This document shows positions 17,875 to 28,304 of a stretch of DNA of 64,000 nucleotides, in pieces (position 1 is the stretch's first letter; every line of letters begins with the position of its first letter). The DNA is taken from positions 310,001-374,000 of the forward strand of contig QAIB01000005.1 in the NCBI GenBank assembly GCA_030418545.1, in the 5' to 3' direction. Origin of the DNA: Xenophilus aerolatus. GTDB lineage: Bacteria > Pseudomonadota > Gammaproteobacteria > Burkholderiales > Burkholderiaceae_C. Position numbers and translations under genes: made by a program. The notes beneath the pieces were generated by a model. The model searched no databases, was not told where the DNA came from, and worked only from the letters and a program-made list of their open reading frames with translations.

Positions 17875-17924
17875 CCATCGGTAAAACGGGAATAAATAAT
17901 GTGTTCCATCGAAATTGCCGATGG
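17875..17924. promoter_or_regulatory. Candidate LysR operator between the tautomerase and LysR genes
   Basis: CCATCGG (17875-17881) and CCGATGG (17918-17924) form an inverted repeat spanning an AT-rich stretch with AATAAATAAT. The site lies in the 111-bp divergent gap just before the LysR start, as expected for autoregulation. Confidence 0.5.
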
Positions 17925-17931
17925 ATAAACG

Positions 17932-18798
17932 ATGCAGGGATTCGACATCGAACAGCTGCGCACGTTGGTGGCCGTGGTCGACGCGGGCAGCGTCACCGGC
18001 GGCGCGCCGCGCGTGTTCCTCTCGCAGTCCGCCGCGAGCGAGCAGCTGCGCAAGCTGGAGGAGCGCGCCGGCCAGGTGCTGCTCCACCGCGGCAGGGCCG
18101 GTGTGTCGCCGACGCCCGCGGGCGAGCGCCTGCTGGCCCATGCGCGTCGCCTGCTCGCGCTGAGCGACGAGGCCTGGCGCGACCTGCACGGCGTGGCGAT
18201 GCGGGGCGAGCTGCGCCTGGGCATCACCGACTACTACCGGCCGGCCGACCTCGCGCGACTGCTGGCGCGGCTGGGTGCGCAGTACCCGCAGCTACGGCTG
18301 CACGTCACGGTGCGAAAGAGCGGCGAGGTCGAGGCCGCCTATGCGCAGGGCGAGCACGACGTCGGCGTGTCGATGCGCATCGTGGGCCAAGGCGCGCCGG
18401 CGCGTGCCACCGGGGCCCTCCTGCGGCAGGAGGCCTTGCGATGGATGGCGGCCCCCGGTGTGCGGCCGGAGCGCGGGGCGCCGCTGCGCCTGCTGGCGCT
18501 GCCCGACAGCTGCGCGCTGCACCAGTTCACCGTGGGCCTGCTGCGCCGGCGCAAGGTGCCCTACAGCATCGTGCACGTGGCTTCGGGCGTGGCGGGGCTC
18601 CAGTCGGCACTGGCGGCGGGGCTCGGCATCGCCTGCCTCAACGAATCGGCGCAGGGGCCCGGCGTGGCGCCGCTGGCCGCGCCGCACGGGCTGCCGGCGC
18701 TGCCGAAAGTCGCCTTCCACGTGCTGCCGCCGCGCCAGGGCGAAGACGCGTTGGTCGGCCGCGTGCGCGAGGAACTGGCGGCGCTGCTGGCGGCCTAG
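17932..18798 (+). CDS. LysR-family transcriptional regulator
   Basis: 288 residues. The N-terminal winged HTH (about 16-48, with VFLSQSAASEQLRKLEERAG) is followed by a linker helix and a shortened effector domain. It is divergent from the tautomerase gene with a palindrome in the gap, so that gene is the likely target. The HTH has GGAPRVF where most members read AAxxLxxSQ, a mild divergence. The ligand is unknown. Confidence 0.88.
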   Translation: MQGFDIEQLRTLVAVVDAGSVTGGAPRVFLSQSAASEQLRKLEERAGQVLLHRGRAGVSPTPAGERLLAHARRLLALSDEAWRDLHGVAMRGELRLGITDYYRPADLARLLARLGAQYPQLRLHVTVRKSGEVEAAYAQGEHDVGVSMRIVGQGAPARATGALLRQEALRWMAAPGVRPERGAPLRLLALPDSCALHQFTVGLLRRRKVPYSIVHVASGVAGLQSALAAGLGIACLNESAQGPGVAPLAAPHGLPALPKVAFHVLPPRQGEDALVGRVREELAALLAA

Positions 18799-18822
18799 CC
18801 GCGCCCCCGCGTGCCGACGGCG

Positions 18823-20241
18823 CTACGCCATCGGCGGCTGCGGCCACGGCCGCTGTTCGCCGCGGATCTGCTCGAAGGCGCGCGCGACTTTCAGCACGCC
18901 CAGGTCGTCGAAGCGCTGTCCCGCGATCTGCAGGCCGATGGGCAGGCCCGCTGCCGAATAGCCGCAGTTGACCGAGGCGGCTGGCTGCTCCGACATGTTG
19001 AAGGGCACGGTGAAACCGATGTGTTCCAACGGGCGCAGCGGGTCGTTGGTGGGCGAGGCGTCCTCGGCCGGCGCCGGCATGTTGGGCGACACCGGCGAGA
19101 TCACGTAGTCGAAGCGCGCGCAGGCGGCCACGGTGGCCACGCGCGTGACGTGGAACTGGCTCGCGGCGCGGAACATGTGCTCGCCTGAGAAGCCGGCCGC
19201 GCTCTCGGCCCAGGCACGGATGTAGGGCAGCACCTTGTCGCGCTGGTCGGCCCGCAGCGCCTTCATGTCGACGAAGGAGCGCATGCGCCAGAAGTGGTCC
19301 ATGCCGTCGAGCATGGCCTGCGACATGAAGGGCTGCATCGGCTGCACGCTGGCACCGGCGCGCTCGAACAGGATGGCGGCGTGGCGCACCGCGGCGGCGA
19401 TCTCGGGGTCGACCGCGAGGCCGCAGCCGGCGTCGAGCAACAGGCCGATGCGCAGGCCGCGCAGGTGCTCGGGCCCGACGTCGTGCTGCGACCAGGGGAT
19501 GTCCTGTCCCGGCAGTCCCATGCTGTCGCGGGCATCGGGCACGGCAAGCGCCTGCATCATCAGCGCTGCGTCGGCCACGCTGCGCGTCATGGGGCCGGCC
19601 ACGCGGCCGGTGTAGCTGTTGTCCAGCGGGATGCGGCCCAGGCTGGGCTTGAGGGTGAAGATGCCGCACCACGAGGCCGGCAGCCGCAGCGAGCCGCCGA
19701 TGTCGGTGCCCACGTGCAGCGGCCCGTAGCCGGCCGCCGCCGCCGCACCGGCGCCGGCGCTGGATCCGCCGGGCGTGCGGGCGAGATCCCACGGGTTGCG
19801 CGACAGGCGGTGGAAACTCGACAGCCCCGAGGAGAGCATGCCGAAGTCGGGCATGGTGGTCTTGCTCACGAGCACCATGCCGGCTTCCTTGAGACGCGCC
19901 GCAGCGGGGGCGTCGGCGGCGGCCGGGCGCAGGTCGACTGCTGCGGTGCCCGCGGGCATCGGATCGCCGGCCGTGGTGATGTTCTCCTTCAATGTGCCGG
20001 GCACGCCGTCGAGCGGGCCGAGCGCTTCGCCGCGCTGCCAGCGGGCCTCGCTGGCGCGGGCCTGCGCCAGTGCGGCGTCGGGCCGGTAGAGGTAGGTGGC
20101 CTGCAGGGCGGGCTCCCAGCGCTCGATGTGGTCGATCACGGCCTGGGTGGCGTCGACGGGCGACAGCGTGCCGGCACGGTACGCGTCGGAAAGTTCGGCC
20201 GCGCTCCAGTCGTGCAGCGGGCGGGCGGTGTCAGCGTTCAT
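18823..20241 (-). CDS. Amidase-signature (AS) family amidase
   Basis: 472 residues. The Ser-cisSer-Lys triad is visible: Lys85 in GTLKENITT, the GGSSAG motif at 158-163, and nucleophile Ser184 in GTDIGGSLRLPASWCG. AS enzymes hydrolyse amide bonds of small or aryl amides. No signal peptide, so cytoplasmic. It is the last gene of the peptide-type ABC operon, 78 bp after the second binding protein gene, which suggests that imported amide-containing compounds are its substrates. Confidence 0.9.
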   Translation of the reverse strand: MNADTARPLHDWSAAELSDAYRAGTLSPVDATQAVIDHIERWEPALQATYLYRPDAALAQARASEARWQRGEALGPLDGVPGTLKENITTAGDPMPAGTAAVDLRPAAADAPAAARLKEAGMVLVSKTTMPDFGMLSSGLSSFHRLSRNPWDLARTPGGSSAGAGAAAAAGYGPLHVGTDIGGSLRLPASWCGIFTLKPSLGRIPLDNSYTGRVAGPMTRSVADAALMMQALAVPDARDSMGLPGQDIPWSQHDVGPEHLRGLRIGLLLDAGCGLAVDPEIAAAVRHAAILFERAGASVQPMQPFMSQAMLDGMDHFWRMRSFVDMKALRADQRDKVLPYIRAWAESAAGFSGEHMFRAASQFHVTRVATVAACARFDYVISPVSPNMPAPAEDASPTNDPLRPLEHIGFTVPFNMSEQPAASVNCGYSAAGLPIGLQIAGQRFDDLGVLKVARAFEQIRGEQRPWPQPPMA

Positions 20242-20319
20242 GGCGTGCGAAGAAAAAAAGCCGTGTCCCGCGGCGGCGGAACACGGCATGGGTCAGAAGT
20301 CAGGCCGTCAGGAAGAGGC

Positions 20320-21810
20320 TCAGGACCACGACAGCGCGGCCAGCTCGTTGGCCGAGATCGGCATCGCCGTCCACAGCCCCTTGACGGTCTTCTTCGCGAT
20401 GATCGGGAAGGTCGGCTGGAACAGGAAGCCGTTGGCCGCGTCGTTGGCCAGCAGCCGCTGCGCGTCGCCCAGCAGCTTGTTGCGCTCCGTCGCGTTGCCG
20501 GTGGTCTTGATCTTGTCGTACAGCGCCTGGAAGGCCTTGTTGTTGTAGCCCCAGTAGTAGTCGGGCTTGGCGTAGTTGCCCAGGTCGAAGGGCTCGACGT
20601 GCGAGACGATCGTGAGGTCGTAGTTGAAGCCGCCGCCGTAGGTGCCGCTGAGCCACTGCGCCCATTCGACGTTCTGGATCTTCACGTTGATGCCGATCTT
20701 CGCGAGCTGGGCCACGATCACTTCGCCGCCCTGGCGCGCGTAAGGCGGCGGGGGCAGGGTCATGGTCAGTTCGAGCGGCGTCTTCACGCCGGCCTCGGCC
20801 AGCAGCTTCTTGGCCTTCTCGATGTCGAAGGGGTTCACGGCCGTGGTGTCGACGTAGCCGGGCGCGCCGGGCACGTAGTGGCTGCCGATGGGCGTGCCGA
20901 AGCCGTCGGCGGCGCCTTCGATCACGGCCTTGCGGTCGATGGCCGCCAGGATGGCGCGGCGCACCCGCACGTCGTCCAGCGGCTTCTTGCGCTCGTTGAT
21001 CGCAAGGATGGTCTTGGCCCGCGAGCCGCCCAGGATGACCTGGAACTGCGGGTTCATCTTGAACTGCGGCACCACGCGCGTGGCGATGCGCGGGAAGGCG
21101 TCGACGTCGCCGGCCAGCAGCGACGCGGCCTGCGCCGCCGGGTCGGAGATGAAGCGGAAGGTGACCTTCTGCAGCTTGGGCTTCTGCACGCCCTTGTAGC
21201 CCGGCCAGCGGCTGACCACCAGCGAGGAGCCCTTGGCCCAGCTGTCGAGCTTGTAGGGGCCGGTGCCCACGGGCTGCGTGGCGTTGCTGCCGGCACTCTT
21301 GGGCTCGACGATCACGGCCGTCGCCTGGCCCAGGATGAAGGGCAGGTCGGGGTCGATCTCCTTGTTGATCACGACCACGGTGTGGGCGTCCACCGCCTGC
21401 ACCGAGAAGTTGGCGAAGGTGCGCTTGTCCTTGTTGGTGCTCTTCTCGCCGCCGGCGCGCTCGAAGCTGAACTTCACGGCCTCGGCGTTGAAGGGCTCGC
21501 CGTTCTGGAAGGTGATGCCCTGCCGCAGCTTGAAGGTGTAGGTCTTCAGGTCGGGCGAGATCTCCCAGCTTTCGGCCAGCAGCGGCGACACGCTGCCGTC
21601 GGCGTTGATCTTGGTGAGCGTCTCCATGATGTTGTAGAGCACGATCTCGCCGATGGCCGAGGCGGCGTTGGCGGTCGGGTCCAGGCCCGGCGGTTCGAGC
21701 GTCATGCCCAGCACCATGGCGTCCTTCCTTCCCTGCGCCAGGCCGGCCAGCGGCGTGGCGAGCGCGGCGGTGGCGCTGCCGGTGAGAAGAAGGGTGCGGC
21801 GGTTCAACAT
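20320..21810 (-). CDS. ABC substrate-binding protein (peptide/opine type), copy 2
   Basis: 496 residues, SBP family 5. The export signal is MLNRRTLLLTGSATAALATP. The family core TYTFKLRQGITFQNGEPFNAEAV is split as usual, with VGTGPYKLDSW and PGYVDTTAVNPFDIEKAKKLL further on. It is clearly paralogous to the product of 22008-23504 along the whole length (same motif spacing, for example ATRV versus ASVS loops), indicating tandem duplication. It delivers oligopeptides or similar ligands to the permeases encoded at 25823-27782. Confidence 0.9.
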   Translation of the reverse strand: MLNRRTLLLTGSATAALATPLAGLAQGRKDAMVLGMTLEPPGLDPTANAASAIGEIVLYNIMETLTKINADGSVSPLLAESWEISPDLKTYTFKLRQGITFQNGEPFNAEAVKFSFERAGGEKSTNKDKRTFANFSVQAVDAHTVVVINKEIDPDLPFILGQATAVIVEPKSAGSNATQPVGTGPYKLDSWAKGSSLVVSRWPGYKGVQKPKLQKVTFRFISDPAAQAASLLAGDVDAFPRIATRVVPQFKMNPQFQVILGGSRAKTILAINERKKPLDDVRVRRAILAAIDRKAVIEGAADGFGTPIGSHYVPGAPGYVDTTAVNPFDIEKAKKLLAEAGVKTPLELTMTLPPPPYARQGGEVIVAQLAKIGINVKIQNVEWAQWLSGTYGGGFNYDLTIVSHVEPFDLGNYAKPDYYWGYNNKAFQALYDKIKTTGNATERNKLLGDAQRLLANDAANGFLFQPTFPIIAKKTVKGLWTAMPISANELAALSWS

Positions 21811-22007
21811 AGCGAGTGATCTCCGAAGGGATGAAGCGTGGACGCGGAGCAGCCATCGAGGCCGCCGGCGAGGCACGCCGAGGGCGGCCATGCAGCAGGA
21901 ACGATGCCATGCCGCCGCGCATTCTCTCGCAGCGAAGGCGCACCGTGCTGGGCGCCGGGGCCCCGTTCCCTCGGGACGTTCCCCAAGGCGGGGCGCAGGC
22001 GTGCCGT

Positions 22008-23504
22008 TCAGCCCCAGGACAGGGCCGACAGGTCGTTGGCGAAGATGGGCTGGTCCTTCCACAGCCCGCGCAGGCCGCGGGCCGCCACGGTGATGAACTG
22101 CGGCTGGTAGAGGAACCCGTTGGCGGCGTCCTCGGCCAGCAGGCGCTGGGCCTCGCCCAGTGCGCGCAGTCGGTCGGCCTCGCGCGGGCTGCTGCGGGTG
22201 CGCTCGAACACTTCGTTGAATTTCTCCGAGCGGTAACCCCAGTAGTAGTCGGGCTTGGTGTAGTTCACCAGGTCGAAGGGCTCGACGTGCAGGATCAGCG
22301 TCAGGTCGTAGTTGTGGGCCCCGCCGTAGGTGTTGCCGATCCACTGGGCCCATTCGACGTTCTGCAGCCTGGCGTTGACGCCGACCTTGGCGAGCTGCGC
22401 CGCGATGAGCTCGCCGCCCTGGCGCGCATAGGGCGGAGGCGGCAGGATGAAGTTCAGCTCCAGCGGCGTCTTCACCCCGGCCTCGGCGAGCAGCCGCTTG
22501 GCCTTGTCGGGGTCGTAGGGATTGATGCCCAGCGTGTCGACGTAGCCCGGCGCGCCGGGCACGTAGTGGCTGCCGATGGGCACGCCGCGCCCATCCATCG
22601 CGGCCTCGATGACCGCCTTGCGGTCGATGGCCGCCAGCAGGGCCCGGCGCACGCGCACGTCGTCCAGCGGCTTGCGGCGCTGGTTGATGGCCAGGATGGC
22701 CTTGCCGCGCGAGGCGTTGAAGAGCACCTGGAAGCGCCGGTCGTTCTGGAACTGCGGCAGGCTGCGCGAGACCGAGGCATGCGGGAACAGGTCCACGTCG
22801 CCGGCCAGGAGCGCGGCCACCTGCGCGGCCGGCTCGGAGATGAAGCGGAAGCTCACGCGGCGGATGGCGATGGTGTCGGGCTGCCGCCAGTCGTCGCGCT
22901 TCGCCAGCACGATGGTGTTGCCCTTGTTCCAGGCCTCGAGCCGGTAGGGGCCGGTGCCCACGGGTTGGGTGGCGTTGGTGTCGGCGCTCTTGGGCTCGAC
23001 GATGATGGCGGAAGCCTGGCCCAGCAGGAACAGCAGGTCGGGTTCGATCTCCTGGCTGATGAGCACGACCGTGTGGGCATCGACCACCTGGGCCTTCAGG
23101 TTGGTGAAGGTGCGCCGGTCCTTGTTGGTGCTGCCGGCGGCGGCCGCGCGGTCGAAGCTGAACTTCACGGCCTGCGCATCGAAAGGCTCGCCGTTGCTGA
23201 ACTTCACGCCCTTGCGCAGGCGGAAGGTGGTGGTCTTCAGGTCGGGCGAGACTTCCCAGGTCTCGGCCAGCAGCGGCTTGACGCTGCCGTCGGACTGGAT
23301 CTTGGTGAGCGTCTCGAAGACGTTGTAGAGCACCACCTCCGAGATCTCCGCGCCGGCCTTGGCGGTCGGGTCCAGGCCGGTCGGCTCCAGCGTGAGGGCG
23401 AGCACCAGGCTGTCCTTGCGGCGGGTCTGCGCCGTGGCCGGCAAGCCGAATGAGAGGGTGGCGGCGCTGGCCGCGGTGGCGATGAAGGTGCGTCGTTGCA
23501 GCAC
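22008..23504 (-). CDS. ABC substrate-binding protein (peptide/opine type), copy 1
   Basis: 498 residues from a GTG at 23504, set by an AAGGA ribosome site 5 nt upstream. The signal sequence is VLQRRTFIATAASAATLSFG. SBP family 5 motifs include LRKGVKFSNGEPFDAQAVKF and VGTGPYRLEAWNKG. It differs from copy 2 mainly in surface loops, so the two may bind related but different ligands for one importer. About 145 bp separate it from the ATPase gene upstream. Confidence 0.9.
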   Translation of the reverse strand: MLQRRTFIATAASAATLSFGLPATAQTRRKDSLVLALTLEPTGLDPTAKAGAEISEVVLYNVFETLTKIQSDGSVKPLLAETWEVSPDLKTTTFRLRKGVKFSNGEPFDAQAVKFSFDRAAAAGSTNKDRRTFTNLKAQVVDAHTVVLISQEIEPDLLFLLGQASAIIVEPKSADTNATQPVGTGPYRLEAWNKGNTIVLAKRDDWRQPDTIAIRRVSFRFISEPAAQVAALLAGDVDLFPHASVSRSLPQFQNDRRFQVLFNASRGKAILAINQRRKPLDDVRVRRALLAAIDRKAVIEAAMDGRGVPIGSHYVPGAPGYVDTLGINPYDPDKAKRLLAEAGVKTPLELNFILPPPPYARQGGELIAAQLAKVGVNARLQNVEWAQWIGNTYGGAHNYDLTLILHVEPFDLVNYTKPDYYWGYRSEKFNEVFERTRSSPREADRLRALGEAQRLLAEDAANGFLYQPQFITVAARGLRGLWKDQPIFANDLSALSWG

Positions 23505-23649
23505 GTCGGTCCTTGCGTGGTCGATGGGACGGACACCGCGGGACCCGGGGCGTGCCCCCGCGGCCGCGGGCCACCGGCATCTTGCGCGAAGGCAGGCCCG
23601 CGCCGCAACCTCGTGCTTATGACGCAAACATCCGAAGCCGCCGCGGCGC

Positions 23650-24468
<819 letters not shown>

Positions 24469-24486
24469 GGTTCAGAAAGCGGGAGC

Positions 24487-24606
24487 GGGCAGCCGTACGC
24501 GAAGGACGCAGAGATCACGCGAAGGGCGCGAAAGGGAATCCGAAAAGTTTCCATGGATTTTTTGCGTTCTTCGCGAAACCTTCGCGCCCTTCGCGTACGG
24601 ATGTCC
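24487..24606. repeat. Family B palindromic element, copy 2
   Basis: About 120 bp; the left end reads CAGCCGTACGCGAAGGACGC and the right end inverts to CATCCGTACGCGAAGGGCGC. Between them are repeats of CGCGAAGG and TTCGCG around a short AT-rich loop. It lies in the gap between the two ATPase genes. Confidence 0.88.
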
Positions 24607-24628
24607 GTCTTCATTTTTTAATCAAAAG

Positions 24629-24678
24629 TGCCCGTAGCGCCCGTCCCGCATGCGCAAGATGCTACGGAATTGGTCGCA
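24629..24678 (+). repeat. Family A 50-bp repeat, copy 4
   Basis: 50 bp, TGCCCGTAGCGCCCG to ATTGGTCGCA, diverged at its end. It lies 7 nt beyond the stop of the upstream ATPase gene and next to family B copy 2, so two unrelated repeats share one gap. Confidence 0.7.
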
Positions 24679-24685
24679 ACCTCGC

Positions 24686-25684
24686 TCATGCCGCGACCTC
24701 CTGCCCCGCGGCTTCGGCGGCCACCGCGTCGAGCCGGATGCAACGCACCTGATGCCCGTGCGCCAGCGGCGTCGGCGGTGGCGGCGTGGTGTGGCAGGCG
24801 TCGATGGTGAAGCGGCAGCGGCCCGCGAAGGGGCAGCCGGGCGGCAGGTCGACCAGTTCGGGCACGCTGCCGCGGATGGTGGCCAGGCGCCCGCCGCGTG
24901 GGGCGCCCAGCACCGGGCGCGCGGCGAACAGGCCCTGGGTGTAGGGATGGGCGCGCTCGGCGAAAACGGCGCCGGTCGGGCCGCTCTCGACCACGCTGCC
25001 GCCGTACATGACGAGCATGCGCGACACGTTGTTGGCGATCACGCCGAGGTCGTGCGAGATCAGGATCATCGCCATGCCGCGTTCCTCGACCAGGCCGCGG
25101 ATGAGGTCGAGGATCTGCTTCTGGATGGTGACGTCGAGCGCGGTGGTGGGCTCGTCGGCGATCAGCAGGTCGGGCCCGCAGGCCAGCGCCATCGCGATGC
25201 CGATGCGCTGGCGCTGCCCGCCCGAGAACTGGTGCGGGTAGGCGTCGAGCTTGGCCGCCGCGTCGGGAATGCCCACGCGCTCCAGCAGCGCCAGCACCTC
25301 CTTGCGCGCATCGGCCGCCGAGAGCCCGCGGTGCAGGCGCAGCGGCTCCCCGACCTGGCGCGCGATGGTGTGCACCGGGTTCAGTGCCGTCATCGGCTCC
25401 TGGAAGATCATGCCGATGCGGTTGCCGCGCACCTGGCACAGGGCCTTGTCGGGCAGGCCCACGAGTTCCTGGCCGTCGAAGCGGATGCTGCCCGTGACCT
25501 TCGCGTTCGCAGGCAGCAGGCCCATGAGCGACATGACGGTGATCGACTTGCCGCAGCCGGATTCGCCCACGATGCCCAGCGTCTCGCCGCGTTCGAGCGA
25601 GAAGCTGATGCCGCGTACCGCCTCGGCGGGTCCGCGCTGCGTCTGCAGGCCGATGTGGAGGTCGTTGACTTCGAGGAGGGGCAT
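24686..25684 (-). CDS. Peptide-type ABC ATPase, OppD/DppD-like
   Basis: 332 residues. Walker [10 protein letters not shown] (40-48), signature [15 protein letters not shown], Walker [13 protein letters not shown] and a C-terminal OppD/DppD oligopeptide domain with [10 protein letters not shown] and a further cysteine that often carries an iron-sulfur cluster. It pairs with the OppF/DppF-like protein. Confidence 0.93.
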   Translation of the reverse strand: MPLLEVNDLHIGLQTQRGPAEAVRGISFSLERGETLGIVGESGCGKSITVMSLMGLLPANAKVTGSIRFDGQELVGLPDKALCQVRGNRIGMIFQEPMTALNPVHTIARQVGEPLRLHRGLSAADARKEVLALLERVGIPDAAAKLDAYPHQFSGGQRQRIGIAMALACGPDLLIADEPTTALDVTIQKQILDLIRGLVEERGMAMILISHDLGVIANNVSRMLVMYGGSVVESGPTGAVFAERAHPYTQGLFAARPVLGAPRGGRLATIRGSVPELVDLPPGCPFAGRCRFTIDACHTTPPPPTPLAHGHQVRCIRLDAVAAEAAGQEVAA

Positions 25685-25693
25685 GGTCAGAAA

Positions 25694-25819
25694 GCGGACA
25701 GCCGTACGCGAAGGGCGCGAAGGTCACGCGAAGAGCGCGAAAGAAGACCTGAAAGGAATGTCATTGAATTTTTTGCGTCCTTCGCGAAAGCTTCGCGCTC
25801 TTCGCGTACGGAGGTCCGC
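25694..25819. repeat. Family B palindromic element, copy 3
   Basis: 126 bp between the OppD-type ATPase gene and the DppC-type permease gene. It begins GCGGACAGCCGTACGCGAAG and ends with the inverse, CTTCGCGTACGGAGGTCCGC. Its right edge is 3 bp from the permease stop codon. Confidence 0.9.
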
Positions 25820-25822
25820 ATT

Positions 25823-26692
25823 TCATCGTGCCCTTGCCAGCTTCGGGTCGAGCAGGTCACGCAGGCCGTCGCCGAGCAGGTTCAGGCCCAGCACGGCGAA
25901 GGCGATGGCCAGGCCGGGCCAGACGGCCAGCAGGGGCTGCTGGAACATGAGCGTCTGCGCCTCGCTCAGCATGCGGCCCCACGAGGGCTGCGGCGGCTGC
26001 GTGCCCAGGCCGAGGTACGACAGCGCGGCCTCGGCCAGGATGGCGATGGCGAAGCGGATCGTGATCTGCACGATCAGCACGGCCGAGATGTTGGGCAGCA
26101 CGTGCTGCATCGTGATGGCGAAGGGCCCCTTGCCGCAGGCGCGCGCGGCGGCGATGTACTCGCGCGACCAGATCGCGTTGGCCGACGCGCGCGTGATGCG
26201 CGCAAACGTCGGGATGTTGTAGATGCCGATGGCGATGATCGCGTTGACGATGCCGGCGCCGAACACGGCCGTGAGCATGATGGCCGAGAGGATGGCGGGA
26301 AAGGCGAGCGAGAAGTCGGTCAGGCGCATGATGGCCTCCTCGACCCAGCCGCGCCGCGCCGCCGCCAGCAGGCCCAGGGCCGTGCCGACCACCAGGCCGA
26401 TGCCCACGGCGATCACGCCCACCAGGATCGACGCGCGTGCGCCCACCAGCAGCAGCGAGGCCACGTCGCGCCCGAAGGCGTCGGTGCCGAGCCAGTGCCG
26501 CGCCGAGGGCGACTGCATCTTGGCCGCCATGTCCATCTCGTAAGGCGACCAGGGCGTCCACAGGTACGACACGGCCGCAGCCGCGACGAGCAGCAGCGTC
26601 AGCACGCCGCCGATGACGAAGCTGCGATGTCGCAGGGCGCGTTGCCAGAAGCCGGGGGCGGTGCGCGGGCTGGCGAGGGTGAGGGTGTTCAT
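25823..26692 (-). CDS. Peptide-type ABC permease, DppC-like
   Basis: 289 residues. The N-terminal helix FVIGGVLTLLLVAAAAVSYLW is followed by the OppC/DppC N-domain, five further spans and the EAA-type loop with EYIAAARACGKGPFAITMQHVLPNI. GTDAFGRDVASLLLVGARASI is a DppC signature. The ATG at 26692 is used because upstream residues are encoded by a palindromic repeat. Confidence 0.93.
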   Translation of the reverse strand: MNTLTLASPRTAPGFWQRALRHRSFVIGGVLTLLLVAAAAVSYLWTPWSPYEMDMAAKMQSPSARHWLGTDAFGRDVASLLLVGARASILVGVIAVGIGLVVGTALGLLAAARRGWVEEAIMRLTDFSLAFPAILSAIMLTAVFGAGIVNAIIAIGIYNIPTFARITRASANAIWSREYIAAARACGKGPFAITMQHVLPNISAVLIVQITIRFAIAILAEAALSYLGLGTQPPQPSWGRMLSEAQTLMFQQPLLAVWPGLAIAFAVLGLNLLGDGLRDLLDPKLARAR

Positions 26693-26704
26693 GGGTTCAG
26701 GATT

Positions 26705-26829
26705 CGGACTGCCGTACGCGAAGGACGCGAAAGTCACGCGAAGGTCGCGAAAGGAACTCGAAAATCATTTTCATGGGCATCTTTCGCGTCCTTCGCGAAA
26801 CCTTCGCGCCCTTCGCGTACGGATGTCCG
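26705..26829. repeat. Family B palindromic element, copy 4
   Basis: 125 bp between the two permease genes. The left end reads CGGACTGCCGTACGCGAAGG and the right end is the near-exact inverse, CCTTCGCGTACGGATGTCCG. It ends 2 bp before the DppB-like stop codon. Confidence 0.9.
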
Positions 26830-26831
26830 CT

Positions 26832-27782
26832 TCATACGTCGCTCGCCTTGATGCGCGGATCGATCACCGCATACAGCACGTCGACCACGAAGTTCACGAT
26901 GACGACGAAGGCGGCCAGCAGCATCACGCAGTTGCGCACCACGACCAGGTCGCGGTTGCTGATGGCCTGGAAGATCAGGCGGCCCAGACCGGGCAGGTAG
27001 AACACGTTCTCGACCACGATGGTGCCGGCCAGCAGCTCGGAGAACTGCATGCCCATCACGGTGACCACCGGGATGAGCGCGTTGCGCAGCACATGGCGCC
27101 AGAGCACCGCGCGCTGGCCCACGCCCTTGGCACGCGCGGTGCGCACGAAGTCCTCGCGCATCACCTCCAGCACCGCCGAGCGCGTGATGCGCGCCAGGAT
27201 GGCGGCCTGCACCACGGCCAGCGACAGGGCCGGCAGCAGCAGCGACTTGATGCCCGCGCCGATGCCTTCGCCCCAGCCGTCGAAGCCGCCGGCCGAGAAC
27301 CACTGCAGCTTCACCGAGAACAGCAGGATCAGCAGGATCGCGAACCAGAAGTTGGGAATGGCCACGCCGACCTGGGCCAGGCCCATCAGGCCCACGTCGC
27401 CGAGCTTGTTGTGGCGCGCTGCGGCCGTCACCCCGACCAGCAGCGCGATCAACGTGGTGAAGGCCATCGCCATGAAGGCCAGCGGGATGGTCAGCTGCAG
27501 GCGCTCGAGGATCAGGTCGAGCACGGGCGAGCCGTAGGTGTAGCTGTCGCCGAGGTTGCCGGTGAGCAGGCCGCCGATCCATTGCCAGTAGCGCGTCCAA
27601 GCCGGCTGGTCCAGGCCCAGCTTGGTGGCGAGGGCAGCGACCGCGCTGGGGTCGGCGTCCGGGCCCATCAGCATCTGCGCGGCATTGCCGGGCAGGATCT
27701 CGAGCACGAGGAAGACGATGACCGAGGCGCCGATCAGGGTGCCGACGAGGGTCGCGAGGCGCTTGAGAAGAAAGAGGCTCAT
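26832..27782 (-). CDS. Peptide-type ABC permease, DppB-like
   Basis: 316 residues and six spans, beginning MSLFLLKRLATLVGTLIGAS, a typical DppB start. The conserved DQPAWTRYWQWIGGLLTGNLG follows near residue 70-90, and the cytoplasmic EAA loop is EDFVRTARAKGVGQRAVLWRHVLRNALIP. It is the first gene of the operon that runs through ATPases, binding proteins and amidase. Confidence 0.93.
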   Translation of the reverse strand: MSLFLLKRLATLVGTLIGASVIVFLVLEILPGNAAQMLMGPDADPSAVAALATKLGLDQPAWTRYWQWIGGLLTGNLGDSYTYGSPVLDLILERLQLTIPLAFMAMAFTTLIALLVGVTAAARHNKLGDVGLMGLAQVGVAIPNFWFAILLILLFSVKLQWFSAGGFDGWGEGIGAGIKSLLLPALSLAVVQAAILARITRSAVLEVMREDFVRTARAKGVGQRAVLWRHVLRNALIPVVTVMGMQFSELLAGTIVVENVFYLPGLGRLIFQAISNRDLVVVRNCVMLLAAFVVIVNFVVDVLYAVIDPRIKASDV

Positions 27783-28276
<494 letters not shown>

Positions 28277-28304
28277 CCGAGGGCCGGCGCGGCGCGGTCC
28301 GGGC

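Noticed and set aside
21811-23580. Upstream extension of the second binding-protein frame into the first one's gene
   Set aside because: The extension is an out-of-frame reading of the neighbouring paralogue; the signal peptide fixes the start at 21810.
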